Shown: piece by piece, positions 9,650 through 24,024 of the stretch
Layout of the letters: every line of letters starts with the position of its first letter
Numbering within the stretch: position 1 is the stretch's first letter
Program-made: the position numbers and the translations under genes
Assembly: GCA_000787465.1 (NCBI GenBank)
Contig: JSYX01000454.1
Span: 1-28,910 of the forward strand
DNA: 28,910 nt
Source of the DNA: Thermomucor indicae-seudaticae
Lineage: Eukaryota; Mucoromycota; Mucoromycetes; Mucorales; Lichtheimiaceae
Direction: 5' to 3'
Notes under the pieces: generated by a model
What the model saw: the letters and a program-made list of their open reading frames with translations, nothing else
Database searches by the model: none
What the model was told of the DNA's origin: nothing

Positions 9650-11197
9650 ATGCTTCGTGACAATGAGTCGCTGCAAAGCCAATCAGGTCTGCTCACGGAA
9701 CAAGGTCCGGACTCCCATATTATAAGCGACAGCACCACCAACTCTGCTTCTCCTCGTCCTCAAGTTCCCTTGGGCAGCAGTAATATGGAACTTGAAAACC
9801 TAAAAGAGATAACTACCTCGCTTCGCAGCCAAACGGGACCGCGTCCCGTACAGGTTGTCTTTGAGGATAACAACGATGCCCATCTAACGCCACCCCAATC
9901 CGCAACAATCCAAGACGATCATCACGGTTGTGCTGTAACTCGAATGAACGAGCTGGAACAGCAACTTTTAAAAGCACAAGAGGAGACTCGGTTTTACAAG
10001 GAGCAACTCGTTCTGCAGGAAAGGACCACACAGGCGCTGGTAGCTGAAAAAGAAGTAGAGAAGGCCAAGCTCGTGAGCCTTGTATCCAAACAAGATGATT
10101 TGATATGCGCACTGCGACAGCAGCTGGAGAACAATAACACGCAACAACATCTTGTCAAGCAAGTCAAAAAGCTGCGCGAGGCATTGAATGCAATGGCAAA
10201 CGAGAAGCGCAGTCTGGAACAGCGCATGGCAGCTTTTCTGCAGGATGAGCTCGATGCTGCTGCAGATGCTCCTCCAGAAACAATGCTGTTATCGGACGAC
10301 GAAGATGAACTGATCAACTCTACATTATTGGGATACCGCTCTTCGACTGAAGAACTGCACTACAATCTCATGCAGCAGCACCTGGATCTCCGTCGTCGTA
10401 GTAGTTGCCAAACGGACAGCACTGATCCCTACCAACTTTCCGTATCACTCGGTTCACCGAGTCGACGAAACAGCAGTAGTAGTAGCAGTGTGCATGACGT
10501 TCATTCTAGTGGTGGCCGTTTCCCTATCAATTCTACGCTCAAGCTAGTCGAAGAAGAAGAGGAAGAAGAAGATGCCGTGTCACGGTATTCATCTCTGGCG
10601 TCTACGCCCTCCTTTGGATCATTCGATCGTCCTCGGTCAGTTATGCCGACGATGGCGGCGGCAACGCGCGGATCCACCTCTTCAACCATTACCACGGCAA
10701 CTACTACTACTACTATCACCACCCAGTCGCCTGTTAGTTCAACCCATAAACAGCATACCCTTTCGCGCATCATTCTTCCTCCTGCAACACCTCCTCCGAA
10801 TCATCCTTTACCACCCATACCATCAGAGTCTTCAGCAGATAATATGATGGTTAAACGACATACAGTCTGGACACACCGGTCGTTTACACCACCACCTTCT
10901 TCTTCTTTTACCAGCACTCATACACATCCTCTTCGCATATCCACCACATTTAATAACACCAACGATGATAAACGTCCTTCTTCCTCAGACAGCCTTGTTC
11001 AATCACCTCCTTCTGCACCTGCCATCATGTCACCTTCTTCTATTTCTCCTACCTCCTCGTTAGACTGGAGGAGCAAGTCGTACTCGTCGCTGGATGGCAA
11101 CAAGAACTCGTCTTCTTCTGTGGCACCAGAAGAACAATCGCGCGATAAAGGAGGATTCTGGAGAGGCATGCGCAAAAAGTGGATAAAAGGACGATGA
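9650..11197 (+). CDS. Coiled-coil protein with Ser/Thr/Pro-rich disordered tail, function unknown
   Basis: Intronless 515-residue frame. Residues 1-95 are polar. About residues 100-205 form a strong coiled coil of Glu/Gln/Lys heptads (LEQQLLKAQEETRFYKEQL is its start). An acidic patch (LLSDDEDE) follows, then a long low-complexity region with poly-Ser runs, a run of seven acidic residues (about 300), Thr-rich and Pro-rich segments, and a basic aromatic end (GGFWRGMRKKWIKGR). The architecture suggests a cytoskeletal, polarity or vesicle-tether scaffold, but no family motif supports a name. The ATG at 9650 is the first in a frame that is open back to a stop at about 9582 without another ATG. 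Confidence 0.75.
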   Translation: MLRDNESLQSQSGLLTEQGPDSHIISDSTTNSASPRPQVPLGSSNMELENLKEITTSLRSQTGPRPVQVVFEDNNDAHLTPPQSATIQDDHHGCAVTRMNELEQQLLKAQEETRFYKEQLVLQERTTQALVAEKEVEKAKLVSLVSKQDDLICALRQQLENNNTQQHLVKQVKKLREALNAMANEKRSLEQRMAAFLQDELDAAADAPPETMLLSDDEDELINSTLLGYRSSTEELHYNLMQQHLDLRRRSSCQTDSTDPYQLSVSLGSPSRRNSSSSSSVHDVHSSGGRFPINSTLKLVEEEEEEEDAVSRYSSLASTPSFGSFDRPRSVMPTMAAATRGSTSSTITTATTTTTITTQSPVSSTHKQHTLSRIILPPATPPPNHPLPPIPSESSADNMMVKRHTVWTHRSFTPPPSSSFTSTHTHPLRISTTFNNTNDDKRPSSSDSLVQSPPSAPAIMSPSSISPTSSLDWRSKSYSSLDGNKNSSSSVAPEEQSRDKGGFWRGMRKKWIKGR

Positions 11198-11256
11198 TAG
11201 ATCTACATATTCTATCTATATATAGATGAATTTACATATACATATTTCTACAAAAT

Positions 11257-11262
11257 AATAAA
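11257..11262 (+). terminator. Poly(A) signal of the coiled-coil gene
   Basis: AATAAA lies 60 nt past the stop and only 5 nt before the convergent rhodanese stop codon, so the two 3' UTRs probably overlap. Confidence 0.45.
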
Positions 11263-11266
11263 AACG

Positions 11267-12715
11267 TCAGCGTACATAGTGTTCATGCCATTGGCATGAT
11301 AACGGTTTCATTTCCTCAATCCGTCTTTGCCGTTCGCAGAAACAGAGTCCACCGCTATCGTCTGGTATTATCCCGTCTCGACACTCATTACAACAATGAT
11401 GGTGCTCAACAGTACACGTTTGACAATAAAGGATCAAAAGGTGACAGCCTTTGGATGCGCATTTCTTGTAAACATCACAAGGCAGCTTACAATTTTGACA
11501 ACGACCCACTGTGGTGCTGCTGCTGCCGAGCGCTTGACGTGCGTCAAACACATAGTTTTTGCCTTGCCACATGGACTCTTCTTTATCCGACGACGAATCG
11601 ATCCATTCAAGATAATTGTGAATTCCTCCTTCCAGCATAAAGATCTTCGTATCCGGTGACAGGACCTGACGCATATACGCCGTCGCTTTTTCACATCGAA
11701 TCCCTCTATCCTTTGACGTTTATATGCCTTATTTTGCACGGCCATATGAACAAGACATACTTACCCAGTACAGTACGTCAATATCGTCTTGCCTTCCAAC
11801 GCCTCCCGGTTTCGATCAATATAATCCGGAAACTTACTAAACTTGCGGATCGCCGGTCTCACCGCCCCGCGGAACGCACCTATCCGGCTCTCATAGTAAT
11901 TGCGCGCGTCCAGTACAACCACGTCTTCTTCCGATTTCAGCATCTCATGGAACACCTCTGGTTTGAGCTTCTTGCCATCCTTTTCTGTGCTGATCACTTT
12001 TTCAAGGTTCACTTGATCTGGGCGACCCAACGGGCAAATCTCGTCCACAAGCTTGACGGACAAGTCTGCAAAAACGTGCCGGCATCCTACCGACGGCTTA
12101 AAGAAGGCATGTCGAGCTGAAGCACCTCTTGTCAAGGGCGGATCGTGATCTTTGAGGGCCGGTGTGTTGCTAACGACCCAGTCCATGTAGGTCTCGATGG
12201 TTTCCAGAGGACCGGCCAAGGTCGCATTGATCCCTTCGGAGGCTATCCGGACTTTGCCTGTAAGCCCTAACTCTGAACAAATCCGCTGATGCTCAGTGGC
12301 GTATGACTCTGGGTTCTGGATGGCTGCGTATTTGTAGAACAGGATGACCCGGGATCGTTGCGGGTCGCAGGTGCACTGATATCCTATTGGATCGGACCCG
12401 CCCTATTACATATATGAGATGAGATGACAATAACCTTATATATATTCTATTCCAACTAGTAACCTTGGGTGCCCTTCGCTTACGTAGTGATTCCGACGAG
12501 ACGGCATTATTTTGTTTCCTTGATCGTTCATGATCCAACCGTTCCTGCCATTGATCGATCTCTAAACCATGGGACGCATGCACATGCCGACCAATGGCCT
12601 CATGGGTATGAAACTCATCACCACAGCACTTCCATAAGGAAGCCTCGACTTGTTTTTCTCGAATGACTCTCTGAGCTGCCTGAGCCTTTATTCTTCGAGC
12701 TAGGTTTTGCGGCAT
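11267..12715 (-). CDS. Zinc-finger plus rhodanese-domain protein (TSTD2 / TrhO-related)
   Basis: Exons 12715-12464, 12375-11765 and 11705-11267 sum to 1302 nt and 433 aa from the ATG used. Residues 1-84 are basic, with a C2H2-like finger (CCGDEFHTHEAIGRHVHASH). Next is the acylphosphatase-like N-domain seen in bacterial TrhO (ILFYKYAAIQNPESY, VRIASEGINATLAG). The rhodanese domain (EICPLGRP, VVLDARNYYESRIG, YCTGGIRCEKATAY) has its catalytic Cys in CTGG. A Cys/His-rich C-terminal zinc region (CQNCKLPCDVYKKC, CQTCTVEHHHCCNEC) ends the protein. TrhO makes hydroxyuridine at tRNA wobble U34 in bacteria; the eukaryotic TSTD2 function is not established, so a tRNA-modification role is inference. The true start may lie further upstream: the exon is open to about 12885 without an in-frame ATG, and a possible acceptor sits near 12740. 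Confidence 0.85.
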
Positions 12716-12739
12716 CCGTTCAGGGACCAAAACAGGCGT

Positions 12740-12795
12740 CCCCTGCGTACGTAATCTCCGACACACACAAGTTGCCCTGTGCACAGACCATATCC
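12740..12795 (+). repeat. Dispersed repeat, copy A
   Basis: Matches copy B (14949-15023) in two blocks. The first is CCCCTGCGTACGTAATCT against CCCCTGCATACGGAATCT. The second is ACACACAAGTTGCCC followed by GTGCACAGACC and ATATCC. Copy B carries about 17 extra bases between the blocks. Copy A overlaps the 5' end of the rhodanese gene. Confidence 0.7.
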
Positions 12796-12873
12796 GAACA
12801 TGTGTTCGTCGCGAGGTGAGAATGTAAGCCGCAGAAAGCGTAGGAAACGACAATTCCTCATTGCCATAAATTA

Positions 12874-13970
12874 GGAAATTGCCTCATATCGAATTATTTT
12901 GCCAGCCGAGAGAGACTTGTGATTTGGAAGTGGTGGAGCATTTGAGCTGCATGGAGCATGTTGAACTTGGCAATGATATTTACAAAGCGATCAGAGATTG
13001 GCGTTGGGTGAGTCAATATTCAAATTTTCATGTGTAGGTAGGCTTAGGGCTTTATTTAACTTGCTGTAAATATAGTCGATGAAGAGGGGCATTTTACACC
13101 TGCACTTCATTGTTGCTTTGACTGCAAAAACGAAGAAATCGGCCAAACTGCAGCAATTTTAGTATACGCTATTGGAGCTCGAATTATCGCGGCTGCTGGC
13201 ACCAGACTTGCTTTGCAGAGCCTAAGTCAGAGTGTGTCACACAAACTCTCACTGACACGTAAGAAACGGATGGTTAAACAGTCTTGGCGAAACTGCACGT
13301 GTAACATTTCATAGCAGATACCTTAATGGTCAAGGGACGAGCCAGCAGCTTGTCTCATGTTTCAAAGACACAAAGACGCAAGTAAAAATGGATTTCATGA
13401 CCAAACATGTGATCGCCTTTGTACAGTCGTTCATTTTTTGTCACGATCGACTGTACAAGTGCAATGGTATTAAATTGCACCGTTTTGAACTTCACTTCCC
13501 TGACATAGGTGAATGTCATAGGAACAATTCATCTGTTTCCAACCAGATTGTTCAGTAAGACCTCTGTCGGCTAGAAAAACGTCTCGATCGTTAGGCATCC
13601 CAAAGTGGGCAGGAACGTCGACAAAGAGGCAGTGTTCGAACGGCATCAGCTACCAACTGCAATGATCGGTTGGATATATTGCTTGCTTCTCATGACGGTG
13701 TGGATGTAGGCAATGGCGAAATCAAGCCTCCGAATACTTGTCAACGTTGACGATGACACGGCACGCATTGCTGAATTATGCAAGCGTCAGCTGCATCGAC
13801 CCGTGCTGTCAGCAAAGAGTACAAAAGAACTAAGAACATCTGGGATGATGATAGATGGTACGCGCTGTGCTCTATACTAGGACGTGTCATTGATTCACAG
13901 GGAACATTTGAAGGAACGCGCGTCGAATTAAGGACCTCTGGCCTCACTATAGTCAGGCCGAACCCATAGA
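12874..13970 (+). CDS. Candidate unrecognised multi-exon gene
   Basis: Four plus-strand blocks look coding. They are 12875-13007 (IELFCQPRETCDLEVVEHLS, donor GTGAGT), 13076-13258 (GHFTPALHCCFDCKNEEIGQ, then a hydrophobic helix-like stretch; acceptor ATATAG, donor GTAAGA), about 13593-13746 (NCNDRLDILLASHDGVDVGN; acceptor CGTTAG) and about 13800-13970 (IWDDDRWYALCSILGRVIDS). They share composition and have plausible splice signals. The phase of block one to block two does not match, however, and no start or end was fixed. No family is recognised. It may be a real gene with an exon I misread, or a decayed element. Confidence 0.3.
13419..13480. repeat. Two abutting hairpins
   Basis: TTGTACAGTCG (13419-13429) pairs perfectly with CGACTGTACAA (13448-13458) around an 18-nt loop. 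The very next base starts GTGCAAT (13459-13465), pairing with ATTGCAC (13474-13480) around an 8-nt loop. It could be a small mobile-element relic or an RNA structure. It lies between coding-looking blocks of the candidate gene. Confidence 0.55.
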
Positions 13971-14485
13971 AAGGAGCGCTGGAGCACTCTCCGATATTGC
14001 ATGATGACATTTTTCAAGGGCAGGTATATTTATGCCATTGCCGACACCTTTGCTTTGCCCACCACGAAAAAGACGTATGAACCAGTGGAGGACGCCTTGG
14101 GAACCTTCACAAGGTGGAAGGTAGTGTTTGAGCGATCCTTTAGGTGAACCTGAATAATGGACCAAGTATTTGTAGGCCACAATCGACGCATCCCTCTGCT
14201 CTAACGAGGACGCTGACCATCCATTTATCTTTGAACACTACCAGGACATGTTGAAACCTACTTTAGCCTTTTTTTAAGAACTAGGAACGCTTTCCCGGAG
14301 AAGGCGCATGGTCCATACGAGTGGTATGGACGGAATCTCTGATATTGGACTCTCAATCCTTATCATTTGGCTTCTTTTGCTATCATCCTTCTTTAAATCC
14401 ACTTTCCATAGGGAATGATTAGGTGTATTGATCTGACTAGCAGATTTTTCACCCCTTTTCTCCTCCACACGCCCTTAGTTGACTA
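13971..14485. other. Gene-free stretch
   Basis: No gene could be supported. There is a perfect 8-bp hairpin, GTCCATAC (14311-14318) with GTATGGAC (14324-14331) and a 5-nt loop. Short open frames on both strands have no domain. Confidence 0.4.
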
Positions 14486-14643
14486 CAGTACCCGCGCCGT
14501 ATATCGATATGTGATAAATCCATATGCTCGATATACCGATCAACTTCTTCAATCACATATTTGCTTTTTCCAGGGTATGTCCGCTTGATATAACGATCGC
14601 ATTTTCTCGTTACGGACCCTCTCGATATACTGCGCGGGTACTG
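14486..14643. mobile_element. 158-bp pogo/Tigger-type MITE
   Basis: Terminal inverted repeats of 22 bp with one mismatch begin CAGTACCCGCGC at the left end and end GCGCGGGTACTG at the right, each continuing inwards through GTATATCGA. Both ends are flanked by TA (14484-14485 and 14644-14645). CAGT-starting ends with a TA target duplication are typical of the pogo/Tigger branch of Tc1/mariner. There is no coding capacity, so it would be non-autonomous. Confidence 0.8.
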
Positions 14644-15098
14644 TACGTCATCTGCCTATTAGTGAAAATCCTCAAAACCCGTTTATGTATATTCTGCGAA
14701 ACCACTTGGCAACGGTATTCATTTTTACAAAGTGTGTGAATGCGGAAGCGTATTAGCCTACGCGAGGTTTGAATCAATTGTGGAGCCGCTTTTTGACGTG
14801 CTTTGATATGTAAAGTCTAAGCACTTTAGGACGAAATCGGGGCATTCGCCGCGATGACAGCATCAAAGCGAGCAAGCACAGCTAATTGTTGCTTGAAGGC
14901 TTAAAAATTATACACATATGGAAAAGGTACAAAACCAAGTGGCTATACCCCCTGCATACGGAATCTTCGACATCCCTCATAGCTCAGGGACACACAAGTT
15001 GCCCAGTGCACAGACCGATATCCATATTTCCTTTTAAGAAACAGCGCATTTATAAACTTTTTGACGACACTGGGAACGTGCCGTCTTTCTTCTTTGCT
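14644..15098. other. Upstream region of the mannosyltransferase gene
   Basis: No gene was supported. It holds the promoter and 5' UTR of the Pmt gene and dispersed repeat copy B. Confidence 0.4.
14949..15023 (+). repeat. Dispersed repeat, copy B
   Basis: Same orientation as copy A at 12740-12795, with about 17 extra bases between its two conserved blocks. It ends 75 bp before the Pmt start codon. Confidence 0.7.
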
Positions 15099-17774
15099 AT
15101 GGACAATCTAAAGAAACGGCATGGACAGACTACAGCGTGTACTACTGTCCTGGAAGACTACAGCCAGTCCTTTGCGTCTGTCCCACTACATGACGACAAT
15201 GTTTACCTGGAAAAGCCAAAGATACGCAGACCACAGCAGCAGCATGTACACAGAATATTTTTCAATAATAAAAAAAAGCGACGACATGGCTAACTCTTTG
15301 TCCTTGATAGCATGCCTGGAGGCGACTACTACAAGACCCGTTTGTATACGTTCCTATACTCTTGACATTGTTGGCATTCTGGACTCGGTTTCGAGTCATT
15401 GACCGATCAGACAAGGTGGTTTGGGACGAAGCCCATTTTGGCAAGGTAAAGAAGAAGAAAACGTCGTATCTATGCTTTGCTTATATGGGGGAAACAAGTT
15501 TGGCTCGTATTATCTCAAACATGAATACTACTTTGATGTGCATCCGCCACTGGGCAAAATGCTGGTCGGACTCTCAGGCTGGATAGCTGGCTACAATGGG
15601 TCCTTTGAGTTCGAGTCGGGCCAGGCGTATCCAGAAGAAGTGCGGTTTTCGATCATGCGCCTCTTTAATGCCTTTTGGGGTGCGCTGCTTGTTCCAGTCG
15701 CCTATTTTACCGCACGCCAATTCAAAATGTCATTCGCTGCCAGTATCCTCGCCGCCACGATGGTCATGTGTGGTAAGGTGTTACGGCAACGGGCGGCATC
15801 TGCAAAGCTCCTAATGTCTATCCAACAGACACAGCGCTTTTGTGCATCAGTCGATTCATTTTACTGGACTCGATGCTCTTGTTCTTTACCTGTGCTTCGC
15901 TTCTTTGCCTATCTGCATTCCACAATTACCGAGAACAGTTCGTATTCCTCAACTTTAAAGAAAACCAAGACTCATTATCGTCTTTTAGACCTTTTTCTCG
16001 TGGGTGGTTCTTTTGGATGGCGATGACTGGACTCTCACTTGGTTGCGTATTAAGGTAATAACAGAGCAGATAATAGAGTTGGATAGGGGGGAGAGAGGCT
16101 CATTTCTGTTGAAGTGTGAAATGGGTTGGTCTCTTTGCAGTCGCTCTCGTCGGTCTCTACACGATAGATGAGCTCTGGGATATGTTTGGCGATGTCCAAA
16201 TGCCCAAGAGAATCTATTTTGAGCACTGGCTCGCTCGTGCCGTTTGCTTGATCGTCGTTCCAATCATGGTGTATATCGCGAGCTTTGGGCTGCATTTCCA
16301 TGTCTTGTCCAAAAGCGGGCCCGGTGACGCCATGATGCCTTCCTTGTTCCAAGCACAACTTGAAGGCAACAAGTTCAACGAAAACCCGTTACGTAAGTAA
16401 GCGCGCGCCTTCGTTATTTAAAGCATGGATTCATGGTCTAAAATGGTGATTTGTCAGACGTTGCCTATGGCTCTCAAGTGACGATAAAGAATTATGCTTT
16501 CGGAGGAGGCCTCTTGCATTCTCATATCCAGACTTATCCAGAAGGATCGAGGCAGCAGCAAGTCACTTGCTACCATTACAATGACCAAAACAATGACTGG
16601 ATCATTGAGCCAGCATCCCATAACAACGGCAGCACGATCCAGTTCATTCGCAATGGAGATATTGTGCGCCTGAAGCACAAGCCCACAAGGCGGTATCTGC
16701 ACAGTCAGATGGTCCCCGCTCCAGTGACGACGGATCAGTACGAAGTAAGCGCCCATGTGGAAGCGATGGACGCGAAGAACGACTGGCGCGTTGAAATTGT
16801 CGACGGTGATGAAACAACGACGGTTCGTTCGCTCATGACACGCTTTCGATTACGACACGTGGAACTTGGGTGTCTGTTGGCTTCGGACAACGTAGCGCTC
16901 CCGCAGTGGGGGTTCCGTCAAATGGAGGTGGTTTGTGATAAAGACGAGCGGGTGAAAGATGCGCATACCTGGTGGAATGTGGAAGACCACATAAACGACA
17001 AATGTGCGTAAAACCCCAAGGATTGTGTGGATGCGAAATGATAATAAACCCCTGGTTATAGTGCCTCCTGCGCCCAAGAACGCGTATCAATCCAGCTTTC
17101 TGCGCGACTTCTGGCATCTGAACGCAGCCATGTGGCGAATGAACAATGCACTGATTGCTGATCCAGACAAGGACGATATCCTGACGTCCACGCCGTTCCA
17201 GTGGCCACTGCTTAGTGTCGGCCTGCGGATGTGCAATTGGGCAGACGACAATGTGAAATACTATCTATTAGGCAACCCTACTGTGTGGTGGTCTAGCTTT
17301 GCATCACTGCTGGTGTTTGCCCTTGCCTATCTCACTTACGACGCCCGTATGCGGCGAAGCATTTACGATCTTGACCCAGGTAAAATCAAACTCATCTTTC
17401 TTTACGAGCAAGAAGGATCCACTCATATCATTATTATTATAGACCAACAGAATCGGTTTGTATTTGTTGGCAAAACCTTGTTCTTTGGTTGGCTGTTGCA
17501 CTATTTCCCGTTCTTTATTATGGGCCGCGTCACCTATCTTCATCATTATTTTCCGGCTCTCTACTTTAGTATCCTGATGGTCCCCTTCCTTCTCGATCAC
17601 TTTACAGCATCTGCGCAGACAACAACCCGCTTGGCGGTCTTTGCAACTGCCGTTTCACTCGTCGTTCTCAACTTTGTCTTTTTTGCTCCATTGGCTTACG
17701 GCATCACTGGACCGGTCACGGACCACAAGAACAAGCACTGGTTAAAAAGTTGGAATCTAATAGATCCATTCTAA
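15099..17774 (+). CDS. Dolichyl-phosphate-mannose:protein O-mannosyltransferase, Pmt4/POMT1 type
   Basis: ER membrane GT39 enzyme that moves mannose from dolichyl phosphate to Ser/Thr of secretory proteins, needed for wall and surface glycoproteins. Eight exons: 15099-15245, 15311-15445, 15499-15772, 15829-16054, 16115-16392, 16458-17003, 17062-17379 and 17443-17774. They sum to 2256 nt, i.e. 751 aa, against 762 in yeast Pmt4. After a 49-residue cytosolic tail, a first membrane segment precedes the luminal loop with the catalytic acidic motif [20 protein letters not shown] and [11 protein letters not shown]. Further markers are [14 protein letters not shown], the MIR region (about residues 355-530; [34 protein letters not shown]), and the C-terminal membrane block ending [20 protein letters not shown]. 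Pmt4 enzymes usually act as homodimers on membrane-anchored substrates. The subfamily call rests on the [22 protein letters not shown] region and is less sure than the family. Confidence 0.93.
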
Positions 17775-18011
17775 TCATAGTTGATCTTGTTACGAATGCG
17801 TAACGTCAGTCATCTACATTATCCCATTTATATATGCTATTTAATCAATACAATGCTGCGCAGAAGAGTCAGGGTCATGATACAAAGTTGTTCAATAGAC
17901 ATTTCATTATGTTCGTTGGGAGCAGGAGAAGCATTTGGAAAATTCAGCTTCAAAAGCAAAGCCATCCAAATTTTTTTGTCCTCTTGTCTTTTACTTGTTC
18001 CTTTCTTTGTA

Positions 18012-19804
18012 ATGTCTGTTCAGGGATTTTGGGGTAATAATGGCTGACAACCGTATGAATGAGTGGGCAGTAGTCACTGACCTTTAGTTTGCTGCAGGCC
18101 TCCAGGTCGTTCCAGGGAACCAGTATTCCCAAATCGTCACAGTGCCATTCCGCGTTTCTATGGTAAGTCGTTGAATGAGTCAAAAGTAATGGTGGCCATT
18201 GACCTGGATGGCGGCTGGGTTAGGCGTCTTTGGGTGACTCTGTCACGGGTAACAAGCGCGCTAGTCTATGTGTCACTGTCGACAAGAAGGAATTCGTTCT
18301 GTGTTCCTTGATTCCCGAAAAGGTTCCTGCCCCTTTCCCCCACCTCGAACGAAAATTCCCGGATCTACTAACAAGATGTACATTAGGTTGAGCAACAACC
18401 TTTGGACGTTACGTTTTCAGAAGGCGAAGAAGTTGCATTTTTTGTCAAAGGCGATCAGTAAGTAATAGTCTGTTGCGTCTCTCTGTCTGTCTTCTTTTGT
18501 GCTCAAACCTCTTCCCTTTCCAGCACTATCCACTTGACTGGCAATTACGTTTTTGATGAGAGCGATACTAGCGACGAGGAATATCTGCCCGAGTAAGTAT
18601 TATACAAGGGGGAGAGAGAAAAGTTCTTGTTAAAGATCTGAAATCCTTACTAGCGCCATAAGCCATAAGGCGGCACGTGCTTTAATCGACGACGAAGCCA
18701 TCGACTCTGATGAGGAAATTGATTCTGATGAAGTCATGGGTTCTGACGACGAAGATGAGGACGAAGAAGAAAGTGGTGAAAGTGACGAGGAACAAGATGA
18801 GGAAAGCGAAGATGAAGAAGAGGAGGACGAAGAAGAGGGAAGCGAAGACGAAGAAGAAGAGAGCAGCGAGGAGGAGGAAGAGCAACCTCAGCCTATTCAA
18901 ATTACAAAGAAGGACAAGAAGCGACCAGCAGAAACCGTGAAAGAGAAACCAGTTGCCAAAAAGCAAAAACCAGAGGAACAGCCCAAGCCCGAGCAAAAGA
19001 AGCAGGAACAGCCCAAAAAGCAGGAACAAAAGAAACCTGAACAGAGCAAGCAGGAAGTGAATACGCAAGAACAGAAGAAGCCAGAACAACAAAAGAAAGA
19101 GCAGAAGAAACCAGAACAGCAAAAGCCAGAACAAAAGAAGCCAGAACAACAAAAGCAGGAGCAAAAGAAACAGCAGGAACAGAAAAAGCAGGAACAAAAG
19201 GGTCAGCCAGAATCAGGCAAAAAGCAGGAACAGAAGAATCAGGCTGAATCAAGCAAAAAGCAAGAACAAAAGCCTCAAGTGAGTGTTATCAATTATATGG
19301 CGTAGTACCTAGTCGGCTCATTGTCCTTTGTCTCAGCCTAAAGTGACCAAGTTGCCCGGTGGTCTGATTATCGAGGATGTCAAGATTGGCAGTGGTCAAG
19401 CTGCAAAGAATGGCAAAAAAGTATGAAGCAATATGATACATATAGCGGGAAGAATAATAGTAATAACCGATTGTTAATAGGTTGGAATGCGTTACATTGG
19501 CCGACTAACAAACGGAAAGGTGTTTGACAAGAACACCAGTGGTCGACCTTTCTACTTTTCGTTGGGTCGTGGTGAAGTGATCAAGGGCTGGGACATGGGC
19601 ATTGCTGGTATGAAGGTTGGTGGTGAGCGTAAGCTGACCATTCCTGCTCCTTTGGCATACGGCAAGCGTGGTGCGCCACCAGATATTCCACCCAATGCAA
19701 CTCTTATCTTTGAGGTAATAACGCGGTTGATTCATTGAATGGCGATAGTAGTAGTAGTAGGCTAATATAACACTGCTTAGGTCAAACTTGTGGATATCAA
19801 CTAA
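18012..19804 (+). CDS. Nucleolar FKBP-type peptidyl-prolyl isomerase (Fpr3/Fpr4, FKBP39/46 type)
   Basis: Nucleolar/nuclear prolyl isomerase and histone chaperone. Nine exons: 18012-18033, 18098-18162, 18224-18322, 18387-18457, 18524-18592, 18654-19278, 19337-19420, 19481-19714 and 19781-19804. They sum to 1293 nt, i.e. 430 aa. An N-terminal nucleoplasmin-like domain ([50 protein letters not shown]) leads into a long Asp/Glu tract and then a Lys/Gln/Glu/Pro repeat region. The C-terminal FKBP domain keeps the drug- and substrate-binding residues: YIG, VFD, FYFSLG, VIKGWD, AYG and IFEV. The donor after exon 3 (GTTCCT) is weak, but the frame and the family alignment require it. Upstream, 237 nt separate it from the tandem Pmt gene. 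Downstream it converges on Rab6. Confidence 0.92.
18710..19270 (+). repeat. Coding low-complexity: acidic tract then [11 protein letters not shown] repeats
   Basis: The first part (18710-18890) is nearly pure Asp/Glu/Ser. The second (about 18960-19270) is an imperfect array of 15-24 nt units encoding variants of EQKKPEQQK. These units probably expand and contract by slippage. The antisense frame becomes a spurious Leu/Phe-rich ORF. Confidence 0.85.
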
Positions 19805-19928
19805 AACCATATGTTGTTGTTGCTTCTTTTTTGCTGCAATGGTTCTATATAAAATGAACTTGTTCAGCATGCACAAGCATTTGCTCCGTCTAGATTTCTC
19901 GATGAATCATTCAGGTCAACTTTGGTTA

Positions 19929-21000
<1,072 letters not shown>

Positions 21001-21219
21001 CAACCAAGAAAGAGGGGTGGTCTGCCACCTCGTGACCTCTCTTTTTTCTGCATAAACCTTGCCAGCAAAAGCGGGGATTATGCCAAGTAAAGGAAGCCAC
21101 TTGGGACCAACGAGTTCTTAATCTATTCCAGGTCATAACTAATAAACGTATCGACGTTGCCCAACAAAACATTGCGTCGTCGAGTCCTTTTGCCAGCAAT
21201 TGCGGCAGTTGAGTAAGCA

Positions 21220-24024
<2,805 letters not shown>

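Noticed and set aside
10501..10773. Minus-strand frame in the coiled-coil gene
   Set aside because: A shadow of Ser/Thr-rich and acidic simple-sequence codons in the sense gene.
18682..19197. 171-codon minus-strand Leu/Phe-rich frame resembling a membrane protein
   Set aside because: It is the mirror image of the Glu/Lys/Gln low-complexity coding region of the FKBP gene (CTT/TTC from AAG/GAA codons).
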